Source of the DNA: Nocardia sp. NRRL S-836
GTDB lineage: Bacteria; Actinomycetota; Actinomycetes; Mycobacteriales; Pseudonocardiaceae
Reading direction: 5' to 3'
Assembly: GCF_001279525.1 (NCBI RefSeq)
Contig: NZ_LGDY01000001.1
Span: forward strand, 124,001 to 188,000
DNA length: 64,000 nt
Made by a program: the position numbers and the translations under genes. The notes below the pieces were generated by a model. The model saw only the letters and a program-made list of their open reading frames with translations, was not told the origin of the DNA and ran no database searches. This document shows, piece by piece, positions 9,019 through 15,976 of the stretch. How positions within the stretch are numbered: position 1 is the stretch's first letter; each line of letters begins with the position of its first letter.

Positions 9019-10450
9019 CCCGCCGCACCTCCCCAGGCGACTTGTCCGGCCGCAACCCCCGCCACGCCGGAAACCGCATCCGCCCATCCGGCGTCCACTG
9101 CCGGAACACCACCTCCGCCACCAGCTCCGGCTCCACCCACCTCGCGCCCCTGGACCTCTCCCTCGGCATCTCCGTCACGAACGGCGACGACCTGCGCGCC
9201 AACGCCTTCAACCGCGGCGTCAGCACCGCCAACTCGGCATCGCTGAACCCCGTACCCACCGAACCCGCGAACGCCAGCCCGTCACCCCGCGGAATACCCA
9301 GCAACAACGCACCGATCACCCCCGCACGCTTGCCCTCACCCATCCGCCAGCCACCGATCACCACCTCCTGCGCCATCAAATCGGTGATCTTGCGCCACAC
9401 CGGCGACCGCAAACCCGGCTGATACACCGAATCCAGCCGCTTCGCCACCACACCCTCAAGCCCCTGCTCCCGACTCGCCGCCAGCACCGCCGCACCATCG
9501 GTGTCATACGACGGGGGAGTCAGCCAGTTCGGCCCCCTCAACCCCAACCCACCCAGCAGCTCACGACGCTGCCTGAACGGCAACTGCACCAACGACGTCC
9601 CATCCAGGTGCAACAGGTCGAACAACAACAACGTCACCGGATACTGACGCGCCGCCCGCCGCGCCGCATCCGACTTGCTCACATGCATCCGGTTCTGCAA
9701 CGCGCTGAAACTCGGCCGCCCGTTCCGCAACGCCACGATCTCCCCGTCCAGCAACGCCTCCGTCGACCCCAGCTGCTCACCCACAGCCTGCAACTCCGGA
9801 TACGCCACCGTGATCTCGTTGCCCAACCGCGACCACACCTGCACCCGGCCACCCTCCACCCGCAGGATCGCCCGCACACCGTCCCACTTGAACTCATACG
9901 CCCACTGATCGTCATCATCGGACGGCAGGGGACCGGGCGCCGCCAGCATCGGCTTCACCTGCTCCGGCAACACCTGCCAGTCCGGCCGCGCATTCGCGTG
10001 CCGCCGCTTCACCATCCAGTTCTTCCCGTCCCCACCCGAACGGAAGAACACGAACTGCCCCTCGACCCGCCCACCACGCAGGACCACGTCCACCTCGCGG
10101 TCCGACCACTTCACCGTCTCATAACGGCCACGGTCCCAGATGAACATCGACCCACCGCCGTACTCACCCCGCGGAATCTCCCCAGAAAACTCCGCGTACT
10201 CCAACGGGTGATCCTCGGTGTGCACCGCCAACCGCACCACATCCGTCGTCGGCGGCAACCCCTTCGGCACCGCCCACGACACCAGCACACCACCACGCTC
10301 CAGCCGCACATCCCAATGCAAACTGCTCGCGTGATGCTCCTGGATCACGAACGTGTCGTCATCACCCCGCGGAAGATCCCCAGCACCCGGCACGGGCTCC
10401 GGCGTCCTCGCCGCATCCCGCTTGCGCCGGTACTCGTCCAGCCCCGCCAT
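9008..10450 (-). CDS. ligD: ATP-dependent DNA ligase LigD with N-terminal 3'-phosphoesterase domain
   Basis: This 480-residue protein joins a 3'-phosphoesterase domain (about 20-150; FVIQEHHASSLHWDVRLE, PRGEYGGGSM) to an ATP-dependent ligase domain. The catalytic lysine lies in YEFKWDGVRAI (about residue 186). Other ligase motifs are LLDGEIVAL, GLEGVVAKR and the C-terminal OB-fold segment ending in WRGLRPDKSPGEV. The ATG directly follows the Ku stop codon (TAG then ATG), so it is translated from the Ku message. It should trim and seal ends for NHEJ. Confidence 0.93.
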   Translation of the reverse strand: MAGLDEYRRKRDAARTPEPVPGAGDLPRGDDDTFVIQEHHASSLHWDVRLERGGVLVSWAVPKGLPPTTDVVRLAVHTEDHPLEYAEFSGEIPRGEYGGGSMFIWDRGRYETVKWSDREVDVVLRGGRVEGQFVFFRSGGDGKNWMVKRRHANARPDWQVLPEQVKPMLAAPGPLPSDDDDQWAYEFKWDGVRAILRVEGGRVQVWSRLGNEITVAYPELQAVGEQLGSTEALLDGEIVALRNGRPSFSALQNRMHVSKSDAARRAARQYPVTLLLFDLLHLDGTSLVQLPFRQRRELLGGLGLRGPNWLTPPSYDTDGAAVLAASREQGLEGVVAKRLDSVYQPGLRSPVWRKITDLMAQEVVIGGWRMGEGKRAGVIGALLLGIPRGDGLAFAGSVGTGFSDAELAVLTPRLKALARRSSPFVTEMPRERSRGARWVEPELVAEVVFRQWTPDGRMRFPAWRGLRPDKSPGEVRRVEQ

Positions 10451-11278
10451 CTACGCAGACGAAGCCTTCTTCTTCGGAGCAGCCTTCTTCGACCCCTTCC
10501 GCCCCGCCTTCGCCTTCTCCACACTGCGCTCCAGAGCCGTCATCAGGTCGATCACATCGCCCTTCTCCTCCGACTCCGGCTGCTCGGGCAACTCCGCACC
10601 CTCCGCCTTCGCCGCGATGACCTTCCCCAACGCATCCCGGTAGTCATCGGTGAACGTCCCCGGATCGAAGTCACCCGCCATCGACTCCACCAACGACGTC
10701 GCCATCTTCAACTCCTGCGGCCGCACCTCCACCTCGGAGTCCAAGAAGTCGAACTCCGCCTTGCGGATCTCGTCCGGCCACAACATCGTGTGCAACACCA
10801 GCACGTCATCACGCGCCCGCACCGTCGCCAAGGTCTCCTTCTGCCGCATCGTGATCTTCACGACCGCCAGCTGACCCGTCTTCACCAACGCTTCCCGCAA
10901 CAACACGTACGGCCGCGCCGCCGCCTTGTCCGGCTCCAGGTAGTACGTCTTCTGGAAGTAGATCGGATCGATCTCCTCCGCCGGCACGAACTCCAGCACC
11001 TCGATCGCCCTGTCCGTCTTCACCGGCAGCTTCTCGAAGTCCTCGTTCTCCATGATCACCATCCGGCCGTCGTCCAGCTCATAGCCCTTGGCGATCTCCG
11101 AAAACTCCACCTCCTCACCGCACACCGAACACACGCGCTTGTACTTGATGCGCCCGCCGTCCTCACGATGCACCTGGTTGAAACGGAAGTCGTGCTCCTC
11201 GACAGCCGTGTAGAGGCGCACGGCGATCGTCACCAACCCGAAGGAGATGGCCCCACGCCACACGGATCTCATTCTCAC
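10451..11278 (-). CDS. ku: Ku homodimer DNA end-binding protein (NHEJ)
   Basis: This 275-residue bacterial Ku has the usual N-terminal core (MRSVWRGAISFGLVTIAVRL), a CxxC in VCSVCGEE and the conserved FQKTYYLEP segment. The Lys/Ala-rich tail (KKAAPKKKASSA) is like the DNA-binding extensions of actinobacterial Ku. Start: GTG 11278 has AGGGG 6-7 bases upstream, while ATG 11272 is the alternative. It is the first gene of a Ku - ligase - polymerase operon, so it should recruit the downstream LigD modules to double-strand breaks. Confidence 0.95.
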   Translation of the reverse strand: MRMRSVWRGAISFGLVTIAVRLYTAVEEHDFRFNQVHREDGGRIKYKRVCSVCGEEVEFSEIAKGYELDDGRMVIMENEDFEKLPVKTDRAIEVLEFVPAEEIDPIYFQKTYYLEPDKAAARPYVLLREALVKTGQLAVVKITMRQKETLATVRARDDVLVLHTMLWPDEIRKAEFDFLDSEVEVRPQELKMATSLVESMAGDFDPGTFTDDYRDALGKVIAAKAEGAELPEQPESEEKGDVIDLMTALERSVEKAKAGRKGSKKAAPKKKASSA

Positions 11279-11419
11279 TGGGTACCCCTGAAATGCGGTT
11301 TCCGCACCACCAGATCACCCACTCGGCCGAACCAACCGGCAACCGGGCGACCCCCGACACCACCACCCGGCACCATGCCCCACCCCACTGGAAACCCACC
11401 AGGACACCCAGCGCCCCCG

Positions 11420-12409
11420 TCACTCCTCCCGCGACACCCGACCCAACGCCCGATACGTCCGATTACTCGCCACCGCCGCCCGCCGCTCCCGCGCCGTCGC
11501 CTCGATGTAGTTCTGACTCGTCGCCAAACTCGCATGCCCCAGCAACGCCATGATCTCGCTCGCCGACGCCCCGTCCTCCGCCAACCGCGTCGCGAACGTG
11601 TGCCGCAACGCGTGCAAACTCGCCCCCGTCGGCACCCGGTCGTGCAACCCCGCCCACCGGAAACACGACTTCACCAGGTACTCCAACCCACCCCGCCCGA
11701 TCGGCTCACCCTGCCGATCCCGCAACAACGCGCTGTCCCGGTCGAACCGCCCCTGCGGAAACCGCTTGCGGCAACTCGCCAGGTACGCGTCCACGATCCG
11801 CTCCATCGGCGGCTCGATCGGCACACTGCGATCCCGGTTGCCCTTGCCCTTCACGTGCAACCGGCGGTCACCCTCACGCCCCACGACCGACGCCAGCGTC
11901 AACGTCCGCATCTCCGCACTGCGCAACCCCGCCACCAACCCCAGCGCGATCACCAGCACGTCCCGCTCCGGCCACGGGTCACGCCCCTTGCTCGCCCCCT
12001 CGGCCGCCGCCGTGAGCAGCTGCTCCGGCGTGTCCTCACCACGCAGGGGCTTGGGGATCAGCGGCGGCGTCTTCGGACGGGCCACCGCACCCATCGGGTT
12101 GCCGGCGATGTAGTCCTCGGCCACGCAGAAGGTCAGGAACTGGTTCCACGTCGACCACGCCCGCAGCACGGAGCTCTTGGCGTGGGTGTCGGCGAACAGC
12201 CCGAAGGCCTGGCGGAGGTTGGCCCCGGTCAGGTCGGCGATCGTGAGGTCTTCGACGGGGGAGTGGAGCGCCTCGGCGAGCAGCACGTTCACGCCGTTGA
12301 GGTCGCGCTGGTAGGCCGCCGTGGTGTGCGGCGAGTCCTTCCGCGTGCGGCGGGCGAGGAAGAAGGCGTCCTGAGCGGCGAGCACGTGCATATGGATCTT
12401 GTACCGCAC
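11420..12409 (-). CDS. Tyrosine recombinase/integrase, XerC/D-like
   Basis: This 329-residue recombinase has a SAM-like N-terminal core-binding domain and a complete catalytic set: Arg in GLRSAEMR (about 162), HALRH (His about 265, Arg about 268), His in LLGHAS and Tyr in TSQNYIEAT (about 300). The start is GTG 12409 or ATG 12391. It lies about 300 bp from the dif site and is transcribed away from it. No excisionase, phage or conjugation genes are nearby. It could be a resident Xer-like enzyme or a remnant of an element that used dif. It ends 141 bp before Ku on the same strand. Confidence 0.88.
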   Translation of the reverse strand: MRYKIHMHVLAAQDAFFLARRTRKDSPHTTAAYQRDLNGVNVLLAEALHSPVEDLTIADLTGANLRQAFGLFADTHAKSSVLRAWSTWNQFLTFCVAEDYIAGNPMGAVARPKTPPLIPKPLRGEDTPEQLLTAAAEGASKGRDPWPERDVLVIALGLVAGLRSAEMRTLTLASVVGREGDRRLHVKGKGNRDRSVPIEPPMERIVDAYLASCRKRFPQGRFDRDSALLRDRQGEPIGRGGLEYLVKSCFRWAGLHDRVPTGASLHALRHTFATRLAEDGASASEIMALLGHASLATSQNYIEATARERRAAVASNRTYRALGRVSREE

Positions 12410-12599
12410 AGCACCGACAATTCCCGCACGTGTGCTGGATAATGGCGATTATGCATGAAATGTCCGTTTCGCCGGACTCGGGCGGCGGCGGGCGGTGTCC
12501 AGTTTCTTCGGGGAGTCCGCGTCATGATTCACCTGTTCGTGCGTCTCCTGCACAACCAGTCGATGCCGACCGCGCTCCGGCATCGCCGAGGTTCGAGGT

Positions 12600-12661
12600 T
12601 CAGGCGTCTGCAGGGGTGTCCGCCGACCTGCCCGTGGGCGACACCCGCAGACGCACCTGAG
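12600..12661. repeat. Imperfect long hairpin 46 bp from dif
   Basis: CAGG-CGTCTGC-GGTGTC on the left (12601-12620, with an AGG bulge) pairs with GACACC-GCAGACG-CCTG on the right (12640-12659). The loop is about 19 bases. There is no U-tract, so it is not a clear terminator. Being next to dif it could be an accessory site, a residual terminator or a palindromic repeat. Confidence 0.55.
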
Positions 12662-12707
12662 AACGGCCGGATCCAGCCTCTGCCGGACGATCTTCGCAGG
12701 TCATTGT

Positions 12708-12735
12708 TTCGCCGATAATCTACATTATGTCAAGT
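12708..12735 (+). other. dif: dif site (XerC/XerD chromosome-dimer resolution site)
   Basis: The 28 bp split into an 11-bp XerC arm TTCGCCGATAA, a 6-bp centre TCTACA and an 11-bp XerD arm TTATGTCAAGT. The E. coli arms are GGTGCGCATAA and TTATGTTAAAT, so architecture and the inner ATAA/TTAT dyad agree. The sequence also fits the actinobacterial dif consensus as I recall it. Such sites normally occur once per chromosome, in the terminus region, where FtsK activates XerD. Confidence 0.9.
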
Positions 12736-13072
12736 AACGTGGATCTGGTGCTGGTGGAGCCCTCCTCCGGGGTCGTCTGACGGCGACCCGTGTCGTCCAC
12801 GTCGTCGGCCGTCGCGTCCGTGCCGCTCCGGCGTCCTCGGTTCACCCGTTCGTGCGGATCGTTCGACTGACGGTTGTCCCGCCGCGCTGGCGCGTGCTGT
12901 CCGCGAACGTTCTCGTGGTGTCGGCCTGCGCCGCGTGGCTGGCTGTCGTTTCAGCCGCTGCTGAGATCGGTGGCGCGGCCTTACGTCACCGTGTCGTTAG
13001 CCGCGTGGGTGAACCCTTGTGCCTCTCCCCTGTTGAAATGATCTTGTCGGGGGTGCTTGGCACACTCGGGGT

Positions 13073-13855
13073 ATGCGATTTGCGATCTACGTGCCTTGTT
13101 TCGGTTCGTCGCTGGGTGACCCGGCGACGCTGGTGTCGTTGGCCGTTGCCGCGGAGGAGGCGGGCTGGGACGGGTTCTTCCTGTGGGACCACGTGGTGGT
13201 GCCGGACGAGCCGGTGGTGGCGGATGTGTGGGTGACGCTGGGTGCGGTGGCGGCGCGGACGTCGTCGATCCGGTTGGGGCCGATGGTGACGTCGCTGGGC
13301 CGGCGGCGGCCGTGGAAGGTGGCGTTGGAGGCGTCGACGTTGCAGCGGTTGTCGGGTGGCCGGGTGGTGCTGGGTGTGGGGGCCGGTGTTCCGCAGGACT
13401 TCTCCCCCTTCGGTGAGTCGGTGTCGCGTGCGGGGGCGATGTCGGAGGGGGTGGGGTTGGTGCGGGCGTTGTTGTCCGGTGAGGTGGTGGAGCACCGGGG
13501 TGCGGTGTTCCGTGCGGAGGGTGTGCGGTTCGCGCCGGTGGAGGTGCCGATCTGGGTGGGTGGTGCGTGGCCGCGGCGGGGGCCGTTCCTGGCGGCGGCG
13601 CAGGCGCGTGGGGTGGTGCCGGCGGTGTTCGACGAGTCGGGGCTGGTGGTGGTCTCCCCTGCTGATGCGGCGCGGATCAAGGCGGATTTCGTGGCGTCGG
13701 GTGGGCCGGTGGATGGTGATCTGGCGGTGTGGGGTCCGGGTTTGCGGGAGGTGGGGGCGTATGAGGAGGCGGGTGTGACGTGGGTGTTCACCGATGGTGG
13801 TGCGCGGGATGTGGGTGAGTTGCGGGAGTTCGTGGCGGCTGGTCCCCCGCGTTAG
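13073..13855 (+). CDS. LLM-class flavin-dependent oxidoreductase
   Basis: This 260-residue cytoplasmic TIM-barrel enzyme belongs to the luciferase-like monooxygenase family. It would use FMN or F420. Recognisable parts are the first strand MRFAIYVPCFGSS, the segment AEEAGWDGFFLWDH, IRLGPMVTSLGRRRPWKVA and LSGGRVVLGVGAG. At 260 residues it is at the short end of the family. The substrate is unknown. The 3' end overlaps the convergent TetR gene by 4 bases. No biosynthetic neighbours suggest a pathway. Confidence 0.88.
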   Translation: MRFAIYVPCFGSSLGDPATLVSLAVAAEEAGWDGFFLWDHVVVPDEPVVADVWVTLGAVAARTSSIRLGPMVTSLGRRRPWKVALEASTLQRLSGGRVVLGVGAGVPQDFSPFGESVSRAGAMSEGVGLVRALLSGEVVEHRGAVFRAEGVRFAPVEVPIWVGGAWPRRGPFLAAAQARGVVPAVFDESGLVVVSPADAARIKADFVASGGPVDGDLAVWGPGLREVGAYEEAGVTWVFTDGGARDVGELREFVAAGPPR

Positions 13856-14412
13856 GCGTGGAGGCCTTCGAGGAGGGTGTCGAGGTAGCGGTGTGCGGTG
13901 GTGACGCGGTCGTGGTGGTTGTCGCCGTGGATGTGGACGGCGTAGGCGATGCCGCACATGAGGGGGACGATGTCGCCGTCGTGGACGGTGGTGCGGACGT
14001 GGCCGGCGTCGCGGGCGCGGGCGAAGAGGGCGTTGCCGAGTGTCCAGAGTTGTTGTTTGAGCTCGGTGGTGTGCGGGAGTGCGTCGGTGGTGGCGGCGAC
14101 GACTGTGACCAGTGAGGGGTCGGTGACCTGGGCTTCGACGGTGTGTTGGAGGAAGTCGCGCAGTGCGTGCCAGGGGTTGTCGGCGGTGAGTGCTTGGTGG
14201 CCGTGGGTGGTGAGGGCTTCGAGGCAGGGGGTGGCGACGGTTTCGAGGAGTGCTTCGGTGGTGGCGAAGTGGCGGTAGACGGTGCCGACTCCGAGTCCTG
14301 CGCGGCGGGCGACGTCGTTGAGTTGCAGTGGGGTGCCTTCGTCGACGAGTTCGCGGGCGACGGCCACGATGCGGTCCCAGTTGCGGGCGGCGTCCTTGCG
14401 CTGTGGCGGCAT
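13852..14412 (-). CDS. TetR-family transcriptional regulator
   Basis: This 186-residue repressor has an N-terminal helix-turn-helix (QLNDVARRAGLGVGTVYRHFATTEAL, about 30-55) and a variable ligand domain with a His-rich segment (HIHGDNHHDR). It lies 9 bp downstream of the SDR gene on the same strand, so the two form an operon. Three GGAT-N5-ATCC dyads occur: two in the promoter of the operon and one at its own 5' side. This suggests autoregulation and control of the SDR. Confidence 0.9.
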   Translation of the reverse strand: MPPQRKDAARNWDRIVAVARELVDEGTPLQLNDVARRAGLGVGTVYRHFATTEALLETVATPCLEALTTHGHQALTADNPWHALRDFLQHTVEAQVTDPSLVTVVAATTDALPHTTELKQQLWTLGNALFARARDAGHVRTTVHDGDIVPLMCGIAYAVHIHGDNHHDRVTTAHRYLDTLLEGLHA

Positions 14413-14421
14413 GCGTTCAGT

Positions 14422-15291
14422 CTATTTGGATAGGCCATCCGGATTGTGGTGGATGGGCTCGTGTGGCGCGTGCTGTTCACTGAGTCGGCGGACGGCGGCG
14501 ATCACGCTGGGTTGGCGTGCGGCGCGGTGCGGGGTGGCGGGGTTCCCGTCCGGCCCAATGAGCAGACCCGTTCGGCCGGTGAGTGCGGGGTCGGTGGCGG
14601 CGGTGATGGAGGATGTGGCGGCGTCGGCGGCGGTGCCTGCGGTGGAGCGGTCGAACTTGCGTTTGACCAGTGGCCAGAGCAGGCGCAGTGCCGGTGAGAC
14701 GATGGCGGGGTCGTGCATGGTGCCGTCGGTCATGTCGGTGGCTGCTCCCCCAGGGTCGGCGGCGAGCACGGTGATGGTGTCGGTGCGGGTGCTGAGGTCG
14801 AGGGTGTAGGCGAGGTTGGCGAGCTTGGCGCGGCCGTACCAGTGGAAGCCGTAGTAGCCGCCGGGTGGTTCGACGTGGTCGAAGGTCTTCTTGGCGGCGC
14901 CGACGGCTGCGCTGGTGACGTTGACGACGCGTCCGGTGATGACGGGGAGCAGGAGTTCGGTGAGCAGGTAGGGCGAGAGGTGGTTGACGACGAAGGAGGC
15001 TTCGACGCCGTTGATCTGCTGGCGCCGGGGGAACATGGCGCCGACGTTGTTGACGAGGACGTCGAGTGGTCCTTCGTCGGCGAGCTGGTGGGCGAGTGCG
15101 CGTACCTCGTGCAGTGCGGCGAGGTCGGCTTGCAGGAAGCGGGCCTCTCCCCCGATCTGGGTGACTGCTTTGTGTCCTTTGTGTGGGTCGCGTCCGACGA
15201 CGGTGACGGCGAATCCGTGGCGTGCGAGTCCTTTGGCGGTTTCCAGTCCGATGCCGGCGGTTGCGGCGGTCACGACTGCTTTGCGTGTCAT
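14422..15291 (-). CDS. Short-chain dehydrogenase/reductase (SDR)
   Basis: This 289-residue Rossmann-fold NAD(P)-dependent oxidoreductase has the cofactor motif TAATAGIGLETAKGLA (a TGxxxGIG-type loop with the first Gly replaced by Ala), NNVG at about residue 85, a catalytic Ser in VNVTSAAVG and the YxxxK motif YGRAKLAN. The ATG at 15291 begins MTRKAVVTAATAGIG. It is followed by a TetR gene in the same operon, and two GGAT-N5-ATCC operators lie upstream. Its length resembles the retinol dehydrogenase/WWOX-like group. The substrate is unknown. Confidence 0.9.
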   Translation of the reverse strand: MTRKAVVTAATAGIGLETAKGLARHGFAVTVVGRDPHKGHKAVTQIGGEARFLQADLAALHEVRALAHQLADEGPLDVLVNNVGAMFPRRQQINGVEASFVVNHLSPYLLTELLLPVITGRVVNVTSAAVGAAKKTFDHVEPPGGYYGFHWYGRAKLANLAYTLDLSTRTDTITVLAADPGGAATDMTDGTMHDPAIVSPALRLLWPLVKRKFDRSTAGTAADAATSSITAATDPALTGRTGLLIGPDGNPATPHRAARQPSVIAAVRRLSEQHAPHEPIHHNPDGLSK

Positions 15292-15305
15292 CACGTCTCC
15301 AATGC

Positions 15306-15352
15306 GGATAGTCGATCCGTTTTGAACGCTATCACATCCGGATGATCTATCC
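15306..15352 (-). promoter_or_regulatory. Paired TetR-type operators upstream of the SDR-TetR operon
   Basis: Two dyads share the form GGAT-N5-ATCC: GGATAGTCGATCC at 15306-15318, extended to CGGAT/ATCCG, and GGATGATCTATCC at 15340-15352. A third copy, GGATAGGCCATCC, is at 14428-14440 in the end of the SDR gene, just before the TetR start. They sit between the divergent SDR and CadD-like genes. Control by the adjacent TetR protein is an inference. Confidence 0.65.
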
Positions 15353-15379
15353 ACTTCGTTGTGGGCGAGAATCCGCTCC

Positions 15380-15946
15380 GTGGATCTCGCAGCACCGCAC
15401 CTGCCGACCGTCGCCCAGGCCGCGGGCATGTTCGCCGTGACCAACGTCGACGACCTCGTGGTCCTGGCGTTGTTCTTCGCGCGTGCCCGGTCGGCCTGGC
15501 AGGTCGTCGCCGGCCAGTACCTGGGCTTCGCGGGCATCCTCGTGGTGGCGGTGCTCGGCGCCCTGGGCGCTTCCCTGCTGCCCGAGCAGCTCCGCCCGTG
15601 GCTGGGCCTGATCCCGCTGGCGCTGGGTCTGAAGGCGGCGTGGTCGCTGTGGCGTGGTCCCGACGACGATGACGAGCCCGCCGCGGCACCCGGTGTGCTC
15701 GCGGTCGCCGGGGTGACGCTGGCCAACGGCGGCGACAACATCGGCGTGTACGTGCCGGTCTTCACCGTCGCCGACGCGCTGTGGCTCTACGTCGTGGTGT
15801 TCCTGGTCCTCGTCGGGGTGTGGTGCCTGGCGGGCTGGTTCCTGGCGTCCCGGCAGGTCGTCGCCCGCGCTCTGGCGAAGTGGGGGCACATCGCGTTGCC
15901 GGTGGTGCTCATCGGCATCGGTCTGGTGGTGCTGTTCTCCGGTTGA
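15380..15946 (+). CDS. CadD-family cadmium resistance/membrane transporter
   Basis: This 188-residue integral membrane protein has about five or six helices. It carries the paired acidic motifs typical of CadD/LysE-like transporters: FAVTNVDDLVVL near the N terminus and LANGGDNIGVYVP in the middle. The central loop is acidic (GPDDDDEPAAAPG). The GTG at 15380 is preferred, while a TTG at 15359 is also in frame. In related proteins the role is cation (Cd2+) efflux, but transport of another solute is equally possible here. It is divergent from the SDR-TetR operon. Confidence 0.8.
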   Translation: MDLAAPHLPTVAQAAGMFAVTNVDDLVVLALFFARARSAWQVVAGQYLGFAGILVVAVLGALGASLLPEQLRPWLGLIPLALGLKAAWSLWRGPDDDDEPAAAPGVLAVAGVTLANGGDNIGVYVPVFTVADALWLYVVVFLVLVGVWCLAGWFLASRQVVARALAKWGHIALPVVLIGIGLVVLFSG

Positions 15947-15976
15947 GCACGCCGGTCGTCGTGTAGGAACCTTCGG

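Larger units (their letters stand above)
12410..13072. other. Gene-free region containing the dif site
   Basis: These 663 bp separate the recombinase (leaving leftward) from the LLM oxidoreductase (leaving rightward). The region is visibly richer in A and T around 12420-12470 and 12700-12735 than its neighbours. Short open frames exist on the plus strand, but none has both a plausible ribosome site and a recognisable product. The region holds a large hairpin at 12600-12661 and dif at 12708-12735. Confidence 0.7.

Noticed and set aside
12430..12718. Two overlapping plus-strand frames of 76 and 87 codons upstream of dif
   Set aside because: They lack ribosome sites and domain-like content, and one contains the hairpin at 12600-12661. 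They are probably non-coding.
12727..12780. A 17-codon frame (MSSNVDLVLVEPSSGVV) running out of the dif site
   Set aside because: It has no ribosome site, and its first codons are the XerD arm of dif itself. The peptide has no recognisable features.
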